A stretch of DNA of 64,000 bases from Hermodice carunculata (lineage: Eukaryota > Annelida > Polychaeta > Eunicida > Amphinomidae), in NCBI GenBank assembly GCA_964020975.1, contig OZ026625.1:37485106-37549105 (forward strand), read 5' to 3'. The notes below the pieces were generated by a model, which was not told where the DNA came from, did no database searches, and was given only the letters and a program-made list of their open reading frames with translations. This document shows positions 1 through 11,619 of this stretch, in pieces. The translations under genes were made by a program, and so were the position numbers. Position 1 is the stretch's first letter. Every line of letters begins with the position of its first letter.

Positions 1-641
1 ATTAGCTGTGAGATTCACTACCAGCCACATATCCTCTTCAGCACACTGAATAATTTTGCTACACAGGCAAACACATTGTCAATGACCTAACATATTCCTT
101 CTAATTAACATTCAGCGTGCTTGGTAAATTAGACTTTTCCATCTGTAAATTACAGCAGTTTAAATGACATTAACAAAATTATGAATGGAACTGCGGTAAA
201 GCAATCTGGTTCCCAGATCTTATACTTCCAAGTTGTACAAGAAGAATATAATATTGGATGACACTTAATTACAGCTGTACAACCTGAACGGAATAAGGAC
301 CATAACAATTAGGGCAGCGACACTAAATCAGATGACAAACAACAATAAAGCACAGTGATTGGGGCAGTGGCATTAAATGGGACAAAAACACTAGAGGGCA
401 CTATTTAGGTCAGTGATACTCACTAGGATACATACAGTATTGTTTCTGTTCCTGTTTCTGATGTAAATGTGCTGAATTAGTTCTGCATGGATGGGTATGT
501 AGTTTATTTGTCAGGTATATCCCGTGAGCATATTATTTCATGCACAAAACTTGGCCCACAATGCCCTGACAACATTGTGTATGGTCCAAAAAAAAGACAG
601 AGAGAGAAAAAAAGAAACCCTCAGGATATTCACATTTCTTA

Positions 642-845
642 TTGGATAAATTTACACCATTCATGTTGCCAGTGTTTTCCCTTTCAGTTTTTCGTTCCTA
701 ATCAATCATATACATATTACTTTTCCATCAGGAGCACTTAAGTTGGATAAATATACATTGGTCATGTTACTATTGTTTTCCCTTTCAGTTTTTCTTTCAG
801 AAACAATCATGTACACATCACTTTTTAATCAAGAGCACTCCTGCA
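642..845. repeat. Two-copy ~101-bp tandem duplication
   Basis: The block beginning TTGGATAAAT at 642 is repeated, diverged, from 743. Both copies contain TTTTCCCTTTCAGTTTTTC and end near AGGAGCACT / AAGAGCACT. The plus strand therefore carries two polypyrimidine-AG sites about 100 bp apart, with no coding exon behind either. Confidence 0.75.
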
Positions 846-1200
846 CCTTCCTTTTGACGGCAGTACAGGTGCTGTTCCATTTTTTTTCCTGTAGGCTGGG
901 TGTTTTTTTTTTAAATTTGAACTTAGTCTATTCGTTACAAGTTGACAAATCTTTTGTATGAAGTTAGCACCTGAGGTACTGTTACAAACCAATCAAGGTT
1001 GGGACTTCCATATGCAAAGTATGGATAATTCAAAGTTATGTGTGTGTACTTTATGTATGCTTCAAATGACAGCTTCAGAAACTGAAGATAAGATCAAACA
1101 TATCCCACTTTTTCCCCATCGCACAACCTTACAAAACCGTGAAAATCGCTCCATTCTTGAGCAAAGATTTAATCTCGTCTTGACAGTATAATTTGGGTCT

Positions 1201-1440
1201 GTCTTCCAATCTGCTTTTCATTAATATCTACATTCTGTTGACTGCATAATTTTGTCCCTCTGTGTATTGTAGATATATCGGTCATTTTCAAGAGTATCAG
1301 TTTTCTCTGGCAATTTGTGCCCCCCTATCAGTCTGCTTGTCATTGAGTTCCAGCCCTCTGCTGTACATTTGGATTCTCTGTGTGTTGTAGATATATCACA
1401 GTCTATTTTCAAGAGTATCACTTTTCTGTTTTCATATTTC
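1201..1440. repeat. Two-copy ~120-bp tandem duplication
   Basis: 1201-1320 and 1321-1440 are diverged copies. The shared core is CTCTGTGTxTTGTAGATATA followed by TTTTCAAGAGTATCA, at 1258 and 1376. No coding function is seen. Confidence 0.7.
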
Positions 1441-1552
1441 TGGCATAACGTCCACCTGCAACTTTATTATTTGTTTACAAATATATGACTACTTTTGTGA
1501 TGTTATCATATTTTTTGTCTGTTTCCAAAATCAGAAGATATAAAAATAGACA

Positions 1553-2277
1553 TTAACTCTTTCGGGGACACATATTGGACTGAGTCAACAGCTTTCCTTT
1601 GTATGTTTTGAGAGCAATGCACCCATGAAGCAGCCAGGAAAGCTTGTGACCTGGACTATTATATCCTATGTCAGTTCAGGCATGCTGTTGACCTGGACTA
1701 TTATATCCTATGTCAGTTCAGGCATGCTGTTGACCTGGACTATTATATCCTATGTTAGTACAGGCATGCTGTTGACCTGGACTATTATATCCTATGTCAG
1801 TTCAGGCATGCTGTTGACCTGGACTATTATATCCTATGTTAGTACAGGCATGCTGTTGACCTGGACTATTATATCCTATGTTAGTAGAGGCATGTTGTTG
1901 ACCTGGACTATTACATCCTATGTCAGTTCAGGCATGCTGTTGACCTGGACTATTATATCCTATGTTAGTACAGGCATGCTGTTGACCTGGACTATTATAT
2001 CCTATGTTAGTACAGCATGCTGTTGACCTGGACTATTATATCCTATGTCAGTTCAGGCATGCTGTTGACCTGGACTATTATATCCTATGTTAGTACAGGC
2101 ATGCTGTTGACCTGGGCTATTATATCCTATGTCAGTACAGGCATGCTGTTGACCTGGACTATTATATTCTATGTAACTGCAGGCTGGTACTTGAATGACA
2201 GGTCTTTTGACAAGGAACATGAATCTTGCACCCTTATCATAATTCAGAGCAGTTCCTTCGATGTAATTCCAACTTAA
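1553..2277. mobile_element. TTAA-type MITE (family B) enlarged by an internal minisatellite
   Basis: It starts TTAACTCTTTC and ends just before another TTAACT at 2274. The left part has GAGTCAACAGCTTTCCTTTG, the hairpin core of this family. The right part (2180-2277, with TGGTACTTGAATGA and CATAATTCAG) matches the flank of other family B copies. Ordinary copies are about 190-250 bp; this one is about 725 bp because 13 copies of a 42-bp unit sit in the hairpin arm. TTAA targets and CCCTTT/ACTCTTT ends are typical of piggyBac-related MITEs, so that class is inferred. Confidence 0.7.
1648..2187. repeat. 42-bp minisatellite, 13 copies
   Basis: GACCTGG recurs at 1648, 1690, 1732, 1774, 1816, 1858, 1900, 1942, 1984, 2025, 2067, 2109 and 2151. 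All spacings are 42 bp except one of 41. Units alternate irregularly between a GTCAGTTCAG and a GTTAGTACAG variant. Because 42 is a multiple of three, the array gives open frames with a 14-residue repeat containing WTIISYVS. This is a by-product of the period and not evidence of a gene. Confidence 0.95.
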
Positions 2278-2511
2278 CTTTTTCAGTGCCAATCACATCT
2301 TAAGTCGATCTACTTAAGTCAGACTAGTCTGAATTATCATGAAGATCCCAGATTTGGATTCTTTTTGAAAAAGCCCTTTCACTCAAGTACCAGTATGCCT
2401 GTAGTTCCAGACAAAATACCCCAGGTCAACAGATTTTCTTGGCGCGCATCACGTTCAATGTGCAGAGAAAAGCTGTTGACTCAGTCCAAAATTTGGCACT
2501 GAAAGGGTTAA
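2274..2511. mobile_element. TTAA-type MITE, family B
   Basis: It is bounded by TTAACTTTTTCAGTGCCAA on the left and TTTGGCACTGAAAGGGTTAA on the right, which are near-perfect inverted termini with TTAA at both edges. It contains CAAGTACCAGTATGCC and AAGCTGTTGACTCAG, both diagnostic of the family. It sits head to tail with the preceding copy and shares the TTAA between them. Confidence 0.85.
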
Positions 2512-4364
2512 GCTGTAGTTGCAAGTGAAAGAGTTAAGTCCATTCCGTCGAGTACAAGTTGACCACTGCCTCTGGTAGCAGGAATTAACTAATTGCCCCC
2601 CATGCATTAAGACAAAATCAAGTGCCATCCCATAGGCGGACTGATCACCAATTGCCCAACTCATACTCAGCAAACAGCAGCAGCTGGCCTTGCTCATGAG
2701 GTTCTGGTCAGTCTCACCTTCAGTTTTCATTCAAAAATTCTATTAACCAGAGAGATGATAAAAAAATATTGAAGCAGATCAGCTACAACTTAGACACCCA
2801 TCCTGCTGGTTGGTTTATAGGTGGCAGGGTCAATATCCCACATTCACAGTGTCAGTGTATCAATACCTATGCATGTGCACGTACCACAAACACATCCAGC
2901 ATGCTGGGAGGTGGGGAGGTGGAGGAGCACTTCTAGGTCATGGTCTTCTGGTCAATTTATGCACATAATTACCCCATTTTTCAGCCAATCCCAGTCACCA
3001 TTCCCATTGGTCCCAATGACAAAGCATTACAAGCTATAATTGCGTGAGCCCTGAGATGGGTATGAACTCCCTGGAGGATGGAATCATAAATGTCTCTTTA
3101 GCGGCACTCCTCCTCTGCCTACTGCATCAGGACAACTTCCACGACACGATTCCAGATTATTACTACTGCCCTTCAGTTCAATATGCCATGCTCTTTCTCA
3201 TTCTGTTTAATCACGCTTGCCTTTGCTCCTGTAGGGCATTGCCTTGTCGTCCAACTGTTCAATTTGTATTTTGTTGACTGAAATGAACATGTAACTCTGG
3301 TCCTCAGTGTTATGCCATACATCAAGAGTATCATAATACCTGAGGATGGCGGGACAAAGAGGCAGTAGGTGTTGCACATAATGGCTGACAGTGATTGCTT
3401 CATGTGCCTATTACCTGCAATACTAATTGGCATTTTTGACCTGGAAAGACCACTATTTGTGGTTTGATTATAAGCTGCTCAAATGTATTCAATACTGTCA
3501 CCCTTATCCTATGTATCTTTCCATTCTAAAGAGAAGAACCAAGACTTTGAAATCACCATGTGGACCAAAAAGCATTTGGGGAGTATGATTCTACATATGA
3601 CAGAAATAATGATGTGTACAGTATATTCCCATCCTTTTCACATCTTGTAAAAAATGATTGCATGTTTGTCAAAATGGACACTTTTCATTTGGTTCAGCGG
3701 ATATGTGCGTTTCCCATTTTTTGGCTAGGTGTCTGGTGCCAAACGTTGCTGGTTTAGGACCCTGAGGCTCCGTGGTCAAAAAAACAAACAATGAATTATT
3801 CTGGTTTGTACATTTCACAACACAAGAATGGCCACTTACACGCATCATTTTGCAGGAACCCCCAGGTGAACAGTGTAGCAACAATGACAAGATCTCTGGG
3901 TAAAGAAGACACTGATTTTTTTTTTTTTTTTTTTTTTTAATCAGCTTTAAACCTCGCCCACATCTTTGACAATCAGTCAAACAGGTCACTGAAAGTGACT
4001 GTTTGGTTACCGCTCTTATGTTCACTTTAACACACATCAGAAATTAACCCTACCTTGTCTCGTCCATGATCAGTCTCAGTTGTCAGAGAAAATCACATAA
4101 CTCAATGATCATTCACAGAAATGAACCCTTTACCATCTTCTACGAAACTAAAAATCAACCCCTTGATTGTTTCTTCTACATGGTAAGGAGATCCAGTTAC
4201 TATGTACTCCAAGATACTAACAGATACAACAATTTAACAGAATGCATATGAGATTATCTTTCTCATTCTCATATCATTTCCAGCCACGACAACTATTCCC
4301 TGCCCTGCTAAACAGATCAACCTCTGTGGCTTTCCATTGCACAAAGTTGTTAACTACAGCCCTT
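2512..4364. other. No gene recognised
   Basis: Unique-looking sequence with a T tract at about 3919-3940. Short open stretches occur on both strands (for example 3044-3277 plus), but none has paired splice sites or recognisable protein similarity. Confidence 0.45.
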
Positions 4365-4612
4365 TTAACTCTTTCAATGCCAATCACCTCTTAAGTCGAT
4401 CTACTTGAGTCAAACTAGTCTAAATTACCATAAGGATCCCAGATTTGTATTTCCTCGTAAAAAGACCTTTCATTCAAGTACCAGTATGCATATAGTTCCA
4501 GAGATAATACCCCAGGTCAACAGCTTTTCCCGGCGCGCATGGGCACAATGTGCCCAAGGGGCACCGAGAAAAACTGTTGACTCAGTTCAAAATTTGGCAG
4601 TGAATGAGTTAA
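4365..4612. mobile_element. TTAA-type MITE, family B
   Basis: Bounded by TTAACTCTTTCAATGCCAA and TTTGGCAGTGAATGAGTTAA. Its internal inverted repeat is built around GGGCACAATGTGCCC (4540-4556), with CAACAGCTTTTCC on the left and AAAACTGTTGACTCAG on the right. Confidence 0.85.
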
Positions 4613-5400
4613 ACAAATACACAACCCACTCAAAGAAAACATGAACAACAGCGTATGAACTTTAACCCAGTTCCACAGATTTCTGAAAGTAGGGTATGCA
4701 AGTTGTAGATTTTAGTCCGTTGTCTAATAATGCAGATATGTGTAAAAGGGACAACAATGTGATCGTGTATACCAGAAATTGATTCAGCAAAATATGGAAA
4801 CCATCCTGTTCTCTTAAACAGTCCCTGATTAGCTGTCTCACAGATGCAAGACACAAACAGCAAATCATCCTTAAACGACAATACATGACAACACAGACCA
4901 AACTGCAGGGTACTAGTACTGTTAAAATTATCCAAGATAACTGTTAACGATGATAATACAAATCAATAGTGACCAGGTGACAACACAGGAATGCAGCTAT
5001 CTCAGGATTCTTAATACTTCAGGTTTTTTTCACAGGTATGTAGGTGCTGTGAGAAGCTGCCAACATACAACCCGTGATTGTGTCAGGTGAACACCTCAGC
5101 CAAAGAAGTCAAGTGGACATGTCTTCTGTAGAAGGAAAAGACAAACTGTAATGCACAGGACTTGCTCTTTCAGTATAGCTGGCATGGGACTCAGCAACCA
5201 CTAGGCAGAGCTGGCTTTGAGGCAGCTCAATCCACCACAAGCAGAACCATGAACCTCCCTAGGGTCCATGCCTATGACATCAGACTGGGTACACATGGTA
5301 ACAAAGATACTAGCTACTGAGAGTAAAAATGTTCATATGACTATTCTTCAAACAAGCAATGAAAGGTATCTTATGGACACCAACAGGCCCATATTCACCA
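4613..5400. other. No gene recognised
   Basis: Nothing with coding or repeat signature was found. The minus-strand open stretch at 4630-4935 has no usable splice frame that I could relate to betaglycan. Confidence 0.45.
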
Positions 5401-5690
5401 CTTTACAAATATGCTGGCTTGATATTTATAACCATATAAATATATTGGCCTAATATTAATCTCAATACAAGTATGCTTACATTTATCACTCCACAATATG
5501 CTGGCTTGATATTTATAACCATATAAATATATTGGCCTAATATTTATCTCAATACAAGTATGCTTACACTTATCACTCCAGAATATGCTGGCTTAATATT
5601 TATTGTTATATACATGTACAAATATGCCGACCTAATATTTATCATTATACAAATGTGCTGGCCTTACATTTATCACTATATTATATGCTT
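5401..5690. repeat. AT-rich ~31-bp tandem array, short block
   Basis: Repeats of a unit like ATATGCTGGCCTAATATTT followed by ATCACTATACAA. Inside the block a longer ~89-bp segment (from about 5405 and again from about 5494) is itself duplicated almost perfectly, giving a small higher-order repeat. Confidence 0.85.
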
Positions 5691-6364
5691 CAAGTAAGCA
5701 CTGATTCAGTGATGAGGGACACTTTTCTTTTGATAACTCTCTAAATACACTCTAAAAGTCCATAAAGTATACAATTTTGGGGAAGCCAACAACATAAATA
5801 TTAATTCTGTAGCACTGTAGTAGTGTTTACTAGCTACAATGTTTACACAGCAATTATCAATTTACTGTATAGAAGTGGCTATCATTCTTTGATACAAATT
5901 TGGCTTCAACTCTTACACTTTAATATCAAATTAATAGTAAACTATAGAATATCCTAAAAATGTAAAAAGCATGTCAAAATTTGAACTTTTGTTGTTGTTC
6001 CTCACATACAGCTGTTTGAAGTTAAAAGATGACACTTCAAAGGCAAGCTACCTTTGATCAACTCTGCTCAAAAATTGGGAAATCTGAGACATGCTTTTTT
6101 GATTCAATACATAAACTTCTGTTTGCTGCAGATTTGAGACTAATATGTTCAGACTTGAATAACTGAAGCAATACTTGTGCTAAATAATAATGATCACTTG
6201 TGTAATTGTTAAACATTGCAACCACCTGACAAAGTGAAATTGAAATGAATAGCATCCTCAGTTTGTTAGCTTTCTGAAAATGTATAGTTGACCCCCACTT
6301 TATATTTGAATCCAGAGTTATATTTAGTGATTTGTGAAAGTCACTGCTAACTTGCTGCACAAAC
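5691..6364. other. No gene recognised
   Basis: AT-rich sequence between array blocks. A 100-codon open stretch on the minus strand (6058-6360) has biased, non-protein-like composition and no recognised family. Confidence 0.4.
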
Positions 6365-6535
6365 TTAACTCATTCCATACCAGTCCCTGATTTTTTTGTA
6401 TATTTCACTAGATTTAAGACGACAATTGCATATTTAAATTCTTCATAAGAAGAGCTTTCATTCAAGTACTAACATGCCCATAGTCTTAAGTCAGTGGTTC
6501 TGGCACTGCCTGTCACCATAGTATGAAAAGTGTTA
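6365..6535. mobile_element. TTAA-type MITE, family C (decayed right end)
   Basis: It opens TTAACTCATTCCATACCAGT, identical to the copy at 12411, and shares CGACAATTGCATATTTAAAT and CAGTGGTTCTGGCACTGCC with it. The second hairpin arm is missing and the right end (AGTATGAAAAGTGTTA) is diverged. Confidence 0.8.
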
Positions 6536-6544
6536 CATGTAATG

Positions 6545-7290
6545 TAATTACACACATATGCTGGCCAAATACTTATCAAAATACAAATATGCTCACTTAA
6601 TATTTATCACCACACAAATAAGCTGGCTTAATATCTATAACCATACAAATTGCTCTTGTAATATTTATCCCCACAAAATATGCTGGTCTAATATTTATCT
6701 AAATACAAAAACACTCATCCATTATTAATCAGTATACAGATATGATTGCCAAATATTTATACCTGTACTAATAAGCTGACCTAAGAGTTACCATTACATA
6801 AAGATGCAGGCCTAATACTTATCAGTATACAAGTATGCTGGCCTAAATTTTATCACTATTGAAATATGCTGGCCTAATATTTATCACCATACAAATATGT
6901 TGGCCTAATATTTATCACCATACAAATATACTGGCACAGTATTTATCACTGTACCAATAAGTTGGCGTAATATATGCTGCTCTATAAATATGACAGCTTA
7001 ATATTCATCCACGTACAAATATGCTGGCCCAATACTGATCACTGTATAAATATGCTGGCCTAATATTTATCACTATACAAACACACTGGCCTAATATTTA
7101 TCATTTTACAAATATGCTGGCATAATATATCTATTATACAAATATGCTTGCCTAGCATTTATTACTATACAAATATTCTTAACTCATATCACTTTACAAA
7201 TACGATGACCTAATATTTATCAGTATTCAAATATGCTGGCTTAATGTTTATTACTACACAAATAAGCTGGCCTCACACCTTGTCTTGTGT
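6545..7290. repeat. AT-rich ~31-bp tandem array, main block
   Basis: Roughly two dozen diverged copies of a unit like CAAATATGCTGGCCTAATAT followed by TTATCACTATA. The same unit continues at 7496-7620 and 7909-8045. No coding function. Confidence 0.9.
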
Positions 7291-7629
7291 ATGTCATTTC
7301 TCAGCTTCATCCTAACAATAGCAAAATAACTGTTGTTACCACCCAATGTGAAATCACTGATGCATTGCAGTCCTTCAAACCGCTCATCTCACTGATCAGC
7401 CACTTCTCTACAGAGCAGTCATATCAACCTAACTTCAAAATGGTCAGAGGATGGTTACCTAATATACCCCCTTAACCCTTGAATGTGATTCATTCACCAT
7501 ACAAATAAGCTGGCCTAATATTTCCTTCTCTACAAATACTATGGCTTAAAATTTATCTTTGTACAAATATGCTGGCCCAATACTGATCACTGTACAAATA
7601 TGCTGGCATAATATATCCATTACCATGAT

Positions 7630-7908
7630 TACCGTAAATTGCTTTATTTTCACGTGTTTAAATTTTCACTGTTTTTGGATTGTTGATATTTCACTGTAGT
7701 TTTAATTTCACTACTTTGGAAATAATTTGTATTCAATGTTAACCCTCTGGGTCCTAAGAGTTTCATAACTCGATGTATTTAGGGCTGACATATTGGCTCT
7801 CAGGGTCCAGAGGGTTAAAATACTATTTCACTGTGTTTTTATTTTCATGGTTTTGTACCATCAGCGAAATAGGCAAAAATAAGAATACATCCAAATTAAA
7901 GCAATTAT
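7630..7908. mobile_element. Palindromic MITE, family D, interrupted
   Basis: It starts TACCGTAAATTGCTTTATTT and ends near AATTAAAGCAATTATG. Inside are ATTTTCACTG and CACTGTGTTTTTATTTTCA. The family has long imperfect inverted termini around TACTGTAAATTGCTTTA, with a TA at the edge. A second, smaller element is inserted at 7739-7818. Confidence 0.75.
7739..7818. mobile_element. 80-bp mini-MITE nested in a family D element
   Basis: It has perfect inverted ends TTAACCCTCTGGGTCC and GGACCCAGAGGGTTAA in the reverse sense (left TTAACCCTCTGGGTCC, right GGGTCCAGAGGGTTAA), with TTAA at both edges and only about 48 bp between the arms. It separates the two halves of the surrounding element, so it inserted later. 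Confidence 0.8.
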
Positions 7909-8265
7909 GCTTGCTTATTATTTATCACTATACAAATACTCTTACTTAATACCACTTTACCAATATGATGACTTTAACATTTTTCAGTATTCAAATATGC
8001 TGGTTTAATGTTTATTACTATACAAATACGATGGCCTATCATTTTATCTTGTGTACTTCATTTCTTAGCTATCTCCAAAACACATAAGTGACTGTTGTTA
8101 TCACCCACTGTAAAATTGCTGATGCATGACAGCTCTGCAAACTACTTATCTCACTGATTAGCCAGCTTTCTATAGTGCATTCATATCAACCAAACTTCAA
8201 CATGGTCAGAAGATGGTCATGTGAGACACCCACTTAACCCTTGAATGTGATTCATTCAATGACTC

Positions 8266-9900
8266 CCAACATACAGCTTTATAAAGTCATCTTGTTGACT
8301 TAAAATCTGCTGCATGCTACTTCTGACCACCAAAAAATATATAAAAGTAATAATAATAAATAAAATTGCATGATCTGCGAAATCTTAAAACTTGTTTCCT
8401 TTTCATTGATGTAATATTTTTGCTGTTTTTAAACTTTATGTACCATTAAAAGTTGCTGTGTGGCAAATACTGAGAAAAACCTGCTGCGCACTGTTCATAG
8501 AAAATGTAACTACAGTAAAATTCATAGAAAATGTATTATAGTAACATTCCTCAGTCAACTCATTCACAATGATAAGAAAAGTTATTTTTAAATATGGATG
8601 ACTAGTCTCTGTGATAAATACAATGTAATTCCACGATTTCAACTAAGTCTGTCAATGTTAGCCTTCAGTTACAGCATAATAATGGTCGCCTATTTTGGGA
8701 GCCTCCCACTTAAAAATCTACTGAATGCCAAGTGCTTCATACAAAGACATTTAGATTTCATTCAAGGAACACTAGCTGCAAGTATGAACCACTTTCAAGT
8801 CTAAGATTCCCTTCGGGTCAAGTCCACATATGTAGACTAATATCTTACCAAGTCTGAACAGTAAAAAATATAAGACCTCAAATGGGTGGAGTCGAATACG
8901 GCGTTTTCCTGTCAGAAGACAGCATTTTGTCAGCCATATTACCGACCAATGTGCTCACTTGTGACAGGAAAACAACATATTTCACTCCTGTCCATGCAAG
9001 ATTCTGTTTATTCTGCGTTTCACTGGGTATATACCACAAACATTATGCCCTATGGGCCTACTTTCAATGCCAATCGGATATGCATACTGCATCACATATC
9101 AGGTGCAATCAAACATTTCCACATACGTTTGATTTTGTGTACATGTTAATCCACTAGGGCACATCACAACTAAGCTGGTAAAAATGTTTTGGTAATGTGA
9201 CTAGGATGGACTATTCAACTCCCCAACATGGAATAAATTATTCTCCCTTCTCTAAACAAAACCAAAGTCAACAGCTCATGGATTACCATGATGGCAAATG
9301 CCTTAGTCGGTGCTTTTTGGATTGCTTGGATGGTACATCAGGGTATAGCTTCCCTTGCAGCATGACATCCAATGTCATGACACCAGAGCAGCTGCTACTT
9401 AACTGGAAGCTCTCACAATGGAAAACTTTCAGTATACACTGTACAATATAACCATCCAGTGACCAAGTCAACAGCTCTCGTCAGAGTTTGTCAACATTAT
9501 GCACTGGAAAACTCTTGACTAATGGCACATTTTCTTGATGACTAGCACTTTTCTTGTAATTTCTAACGGGGTAAGGGTACCTGCTGATACACCTGCATTT
9601 GGTCTCTCAGGACTAAATTTAATTTGTGGCAAATATGAAGACAAATCTGCCCTTAATACAGACACACTTGGCATCAAACTATCCATCACCAGCTTGTACA
9701 CAATTCATGAGCAAATTCCTACTGCCAAAAATATCAGAATGTCACCACAAACAGAGGGCTAACTTCAATTATAAACAGGATGACAGGTACCACATTCTTC
9801 CATGTATGCACTCAGATCTGTTACAAAATAGCAACGTAACAAGTCTTTAATTTAGACCCTTATTTTGAACATTGTATGTCAATTACTGTGAAAATAATCA
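8266..9900. other. No gene confirmed
   Basis: Mixed AT-rich sequence. 8870-9180 is somewhat richer in G+C and open in several frames, but no frame gives a recognisable protein. I looked here for the missing ZP-C exons (a TCF.SP-like and a CP.D-like segment) and did not find them. Confidence 0.4.
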
Positions 9901-10132
9901 TTAACCGTTTCCCCCTTAAACCGGCTGGTGGTAAAATGTTGTCTGCTTCAGTGTTTTTAACTAATTTCAACAGTAATGAGAAACAATTTTGACTGAGAAT
10001 TGTAGATGAGCTCTATCAAGATCACATGCTCCAGGTCAACAACTTTCCTTGGCATCAGTTGGGCACTTAGTACCCAACCCAGGCAAAGGAAAGTTGTTGA
10101 CTCAAGTGTCAATTCAAGGGGGAAAGGGTTAA
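9901..10132. mobile_element. TTAA-type MITE, family A
   Basis: It runs from TTAACCGTTTCCCCCTTAAA to CAAGGGGGAAAGGGTTAA. The hairpin lies near the right end: GGTCAACAACTTTCCTTGGC, then GTTGGGCAC...GTACCCAAC, then AAGGAAAGTTGTTGACTCA. The rest (CTGCTTCAGTGTTTTTAACT) is shared by all family A copies. Confidence 0.88.
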
Positions 10133-10284
10133 GTGTCGATAATAACTATTTTAGTCAGATATTTTAACACTCAGATTTCAAAGAGATGTGAGGGCTTATA
10201 AGAGCAGAGGCACTCACAAGGAGGACTACGGTAACTGCTCTGTGCCAAATTTATTTGAAGGGATCACAAGCTTTCTCAACTCAC

Positions 10285-10438
10285 CTGCTTTCAGTCTGGC
10301 TTCCACATACACATGTGCCTTCTCTTTAATCTGTATGGGGCTGGTCATCGGTCGAGTATAAAGCTTGTCCTGGTATACCTCCAGTTGAAATTCTTTGCCT
10401 TCCAAACTCAGTTTTCCATCCATCACTGGCTGTGGTTT
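10285..10438 (-). CDS. TGFBR3: Betaglycan exon i: ZP-C beta strands
   Basis: 154 nt, entering in phase 0 and leaving in phase 1. The acceptor is TTTGTGACAG before AAACCACAG, and the donor is AAAGCAG followed by GTGAGT. The 51 codons include MDGKLSLEGKEFQLEVY and, near the end, KAHVYVEARLKA. The latter aligns with the vertebrate ENGHVYVEVSVTKAE segment of ZP-C as I remember it. In betaglycan ZP-C is the membrane-proximal ligand-binding half that binds TGF-beta2 and inhibin. The next exon should carry the conserved ZP-C cysteines, but none could be placed between here and position 1. The window therefore probably ends inside a long intron. Confidence 0.9.
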
Positions 10439-10502
10439 CTGTCACAAAGAACACATACAGTCTTGTATTTATCTGCATTTATTTCACTTGTATTGGATGT
10501 TC

Positions 10503-10719
10503 CTTACTTTGCCCTTCAAACCTCTCACCCTAAAACCAGGCAAAACTGTGTGCTGGTTAAATATCATCTGCTTTCAGTGTTTTCAACTTATTTTAAAGGT
10601 AGTGAAAAACAATCTGACAGAGAAATGTTGATGAGAGGTATCGAGGTACCATGATCCAAGTCAACAGTTTAAGTGCCCAAGGAAAGTTGAGTTGTTGACT
10701 GTCTTCATTCAAAGGGTTT
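10503..10719. mobile_element. TTAA-type MITE, family A, degraded
   Basis: It aligns to family A along its length (CCCTTCAAACC, ATCATCTGCTTTCAGTGTTT, CAAGTCAACAG, GTTGTTGACT, TTCAAAGGGTTT), but the terminal TTAA has been lost on both sides. It lies about 65 bp upstream of the exon i acceptor. Confidence 0.75.
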
Positions 10720-11400
10720 GATGTGGCTCTCAGCTGAATGCCAGCAAATGGAATAAATGAGAATTGACTACGGTGAACTGCCAGTAAACCAGTCCCATGG
10801 AAGACAGTTGACCTGAGGCAAGCTATTTTGATAGGGCTCATCTAATTGGGGGGGGGGATGTGGCCATTAGCTCAGAGCCAGCAAATGCGCTGTCCTCTTG
10901 ATTATACATTGCTAAAGTATCTTACAAGTAAAATATTAGCTAATTCTATATGGCACATAATATCTACTAATACAGCATGATTAGTTTACTAAGCATGAGA
11001 ACACTTTTAACAGGATCTGTCGTAAGTGGCGCCATCTGGGGAATTAATTCTTCTGGCTCTTCTCACCAGTCAAGATGCACCACCTTGAGGTTTAGACCTC
11101 TGCTGACTGGAAATGATACATGAATACCGAAACTTGTATAAACAGAAGCACTTAAAATGACCTCCCTCCATTATGCCTTTACAAGGCAAAACAATACCAC
11201 AACAGTACCAAAATCATCCTTCATTCAATCAAATGCTCACAATAGACTGAAACGCACTACACAAACAGAGTGCCCGGTAATGGTAGGTATATTAAATACC
11301 AATCTGGGTACTGCTTGCAAATCAGACTTGTACTTCCGAAGAGATCACCTGCTGCGAAAAACTTCTATTGCAGCATATGTACAAGTCTATTGTCCTGAAG

Positions 11401-11603
11401 TACTGTAAATTGCTTTAATTTCACTGTATTCTTATTTTCTCTTACGGCACAAAACAGTGAAAATGAAAACACAGTGAAACAGTATTTTAACATTGTTTGA
11501 AAAGGAATTATGTCCAGAACTGTGAAATCAAAACTACAGGTAAATATCAAAAATACAATAACCGTGAAAATTTATACACGCAGAAATAAAGCAATTTACA
11601 GTA
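11401..11603. mobile_element. Palindromic MITE, family D, complete
   Basis: It opens TACTGTAAATTGCTTTAATT and closes AATAAAGCAATTTACAGTA, long inverted ends with TA at the edges. The interior also pairs (CACTGTATTCTTATTTTC with GAAAATGAAAACACAGTG). Its right edge is 16 bases from the donor of betaglycan exon h. Confidence 0.88.
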
Positions 11604-11619
11604 TCTTTTTCATACTTAC

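Larger units (their letters stand above)
1..1552. other. Gene-free AT-rich stretch
   Basis: No exon, RNA gene or TIR-bounded element was recognised. The only structure is two short local tandem duplications (642-845 and 1201-1440), listed separately. If the betaglycan gene continues leftwards this would be intron, but no exon of its C-terminal half was found here. Confidence 0.5.
7146..8262. repeat. Local duplication, two copies offset by ~765 bp
   Basis: 7146-7500 and 7909-8262 align throughout. Both hold the end of the tandem array, then a unique stretch with TCAGTATTCAAATATGCTGG, CTTGTGTA, AACTGTTGTTA, and finally CTTAACCCTTGAATGTGATT. The copies have diverged by many substitutions. The segment between them contains more array units and a MITE. 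Confidence 0.85.

Noticed and set aside
1625-2277. Long open frames with repeated WTIISYVS peptide
   Set aside because: They come entirely from a 42-bp minisatellite inside a MITE. A period divisible by three keeps all frames open.
8850-8909. Possible 60-nt minus-strand exon (TTCTGACAG acceptor, CTTG followed by GTAAGA donor) as a missing ZP-C exon
   Set aside because: The frame that reads best (ENAVFDSTHLRSYIF) does not match ZP-C, and the phase does not follow exon i.
8882-9157. Two overlapping ~90-codon plus-strand frames
   Set aside because: Two frames open over the same DNA indicates composition, not coding. No similarity recognised.
9519-9762. Open frames on both strands near 9.6 kb as betaglycan C-terminal exons
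   Set aside because: No conserved ZP-C cysteine motif in any frame; both strands are open by composition.
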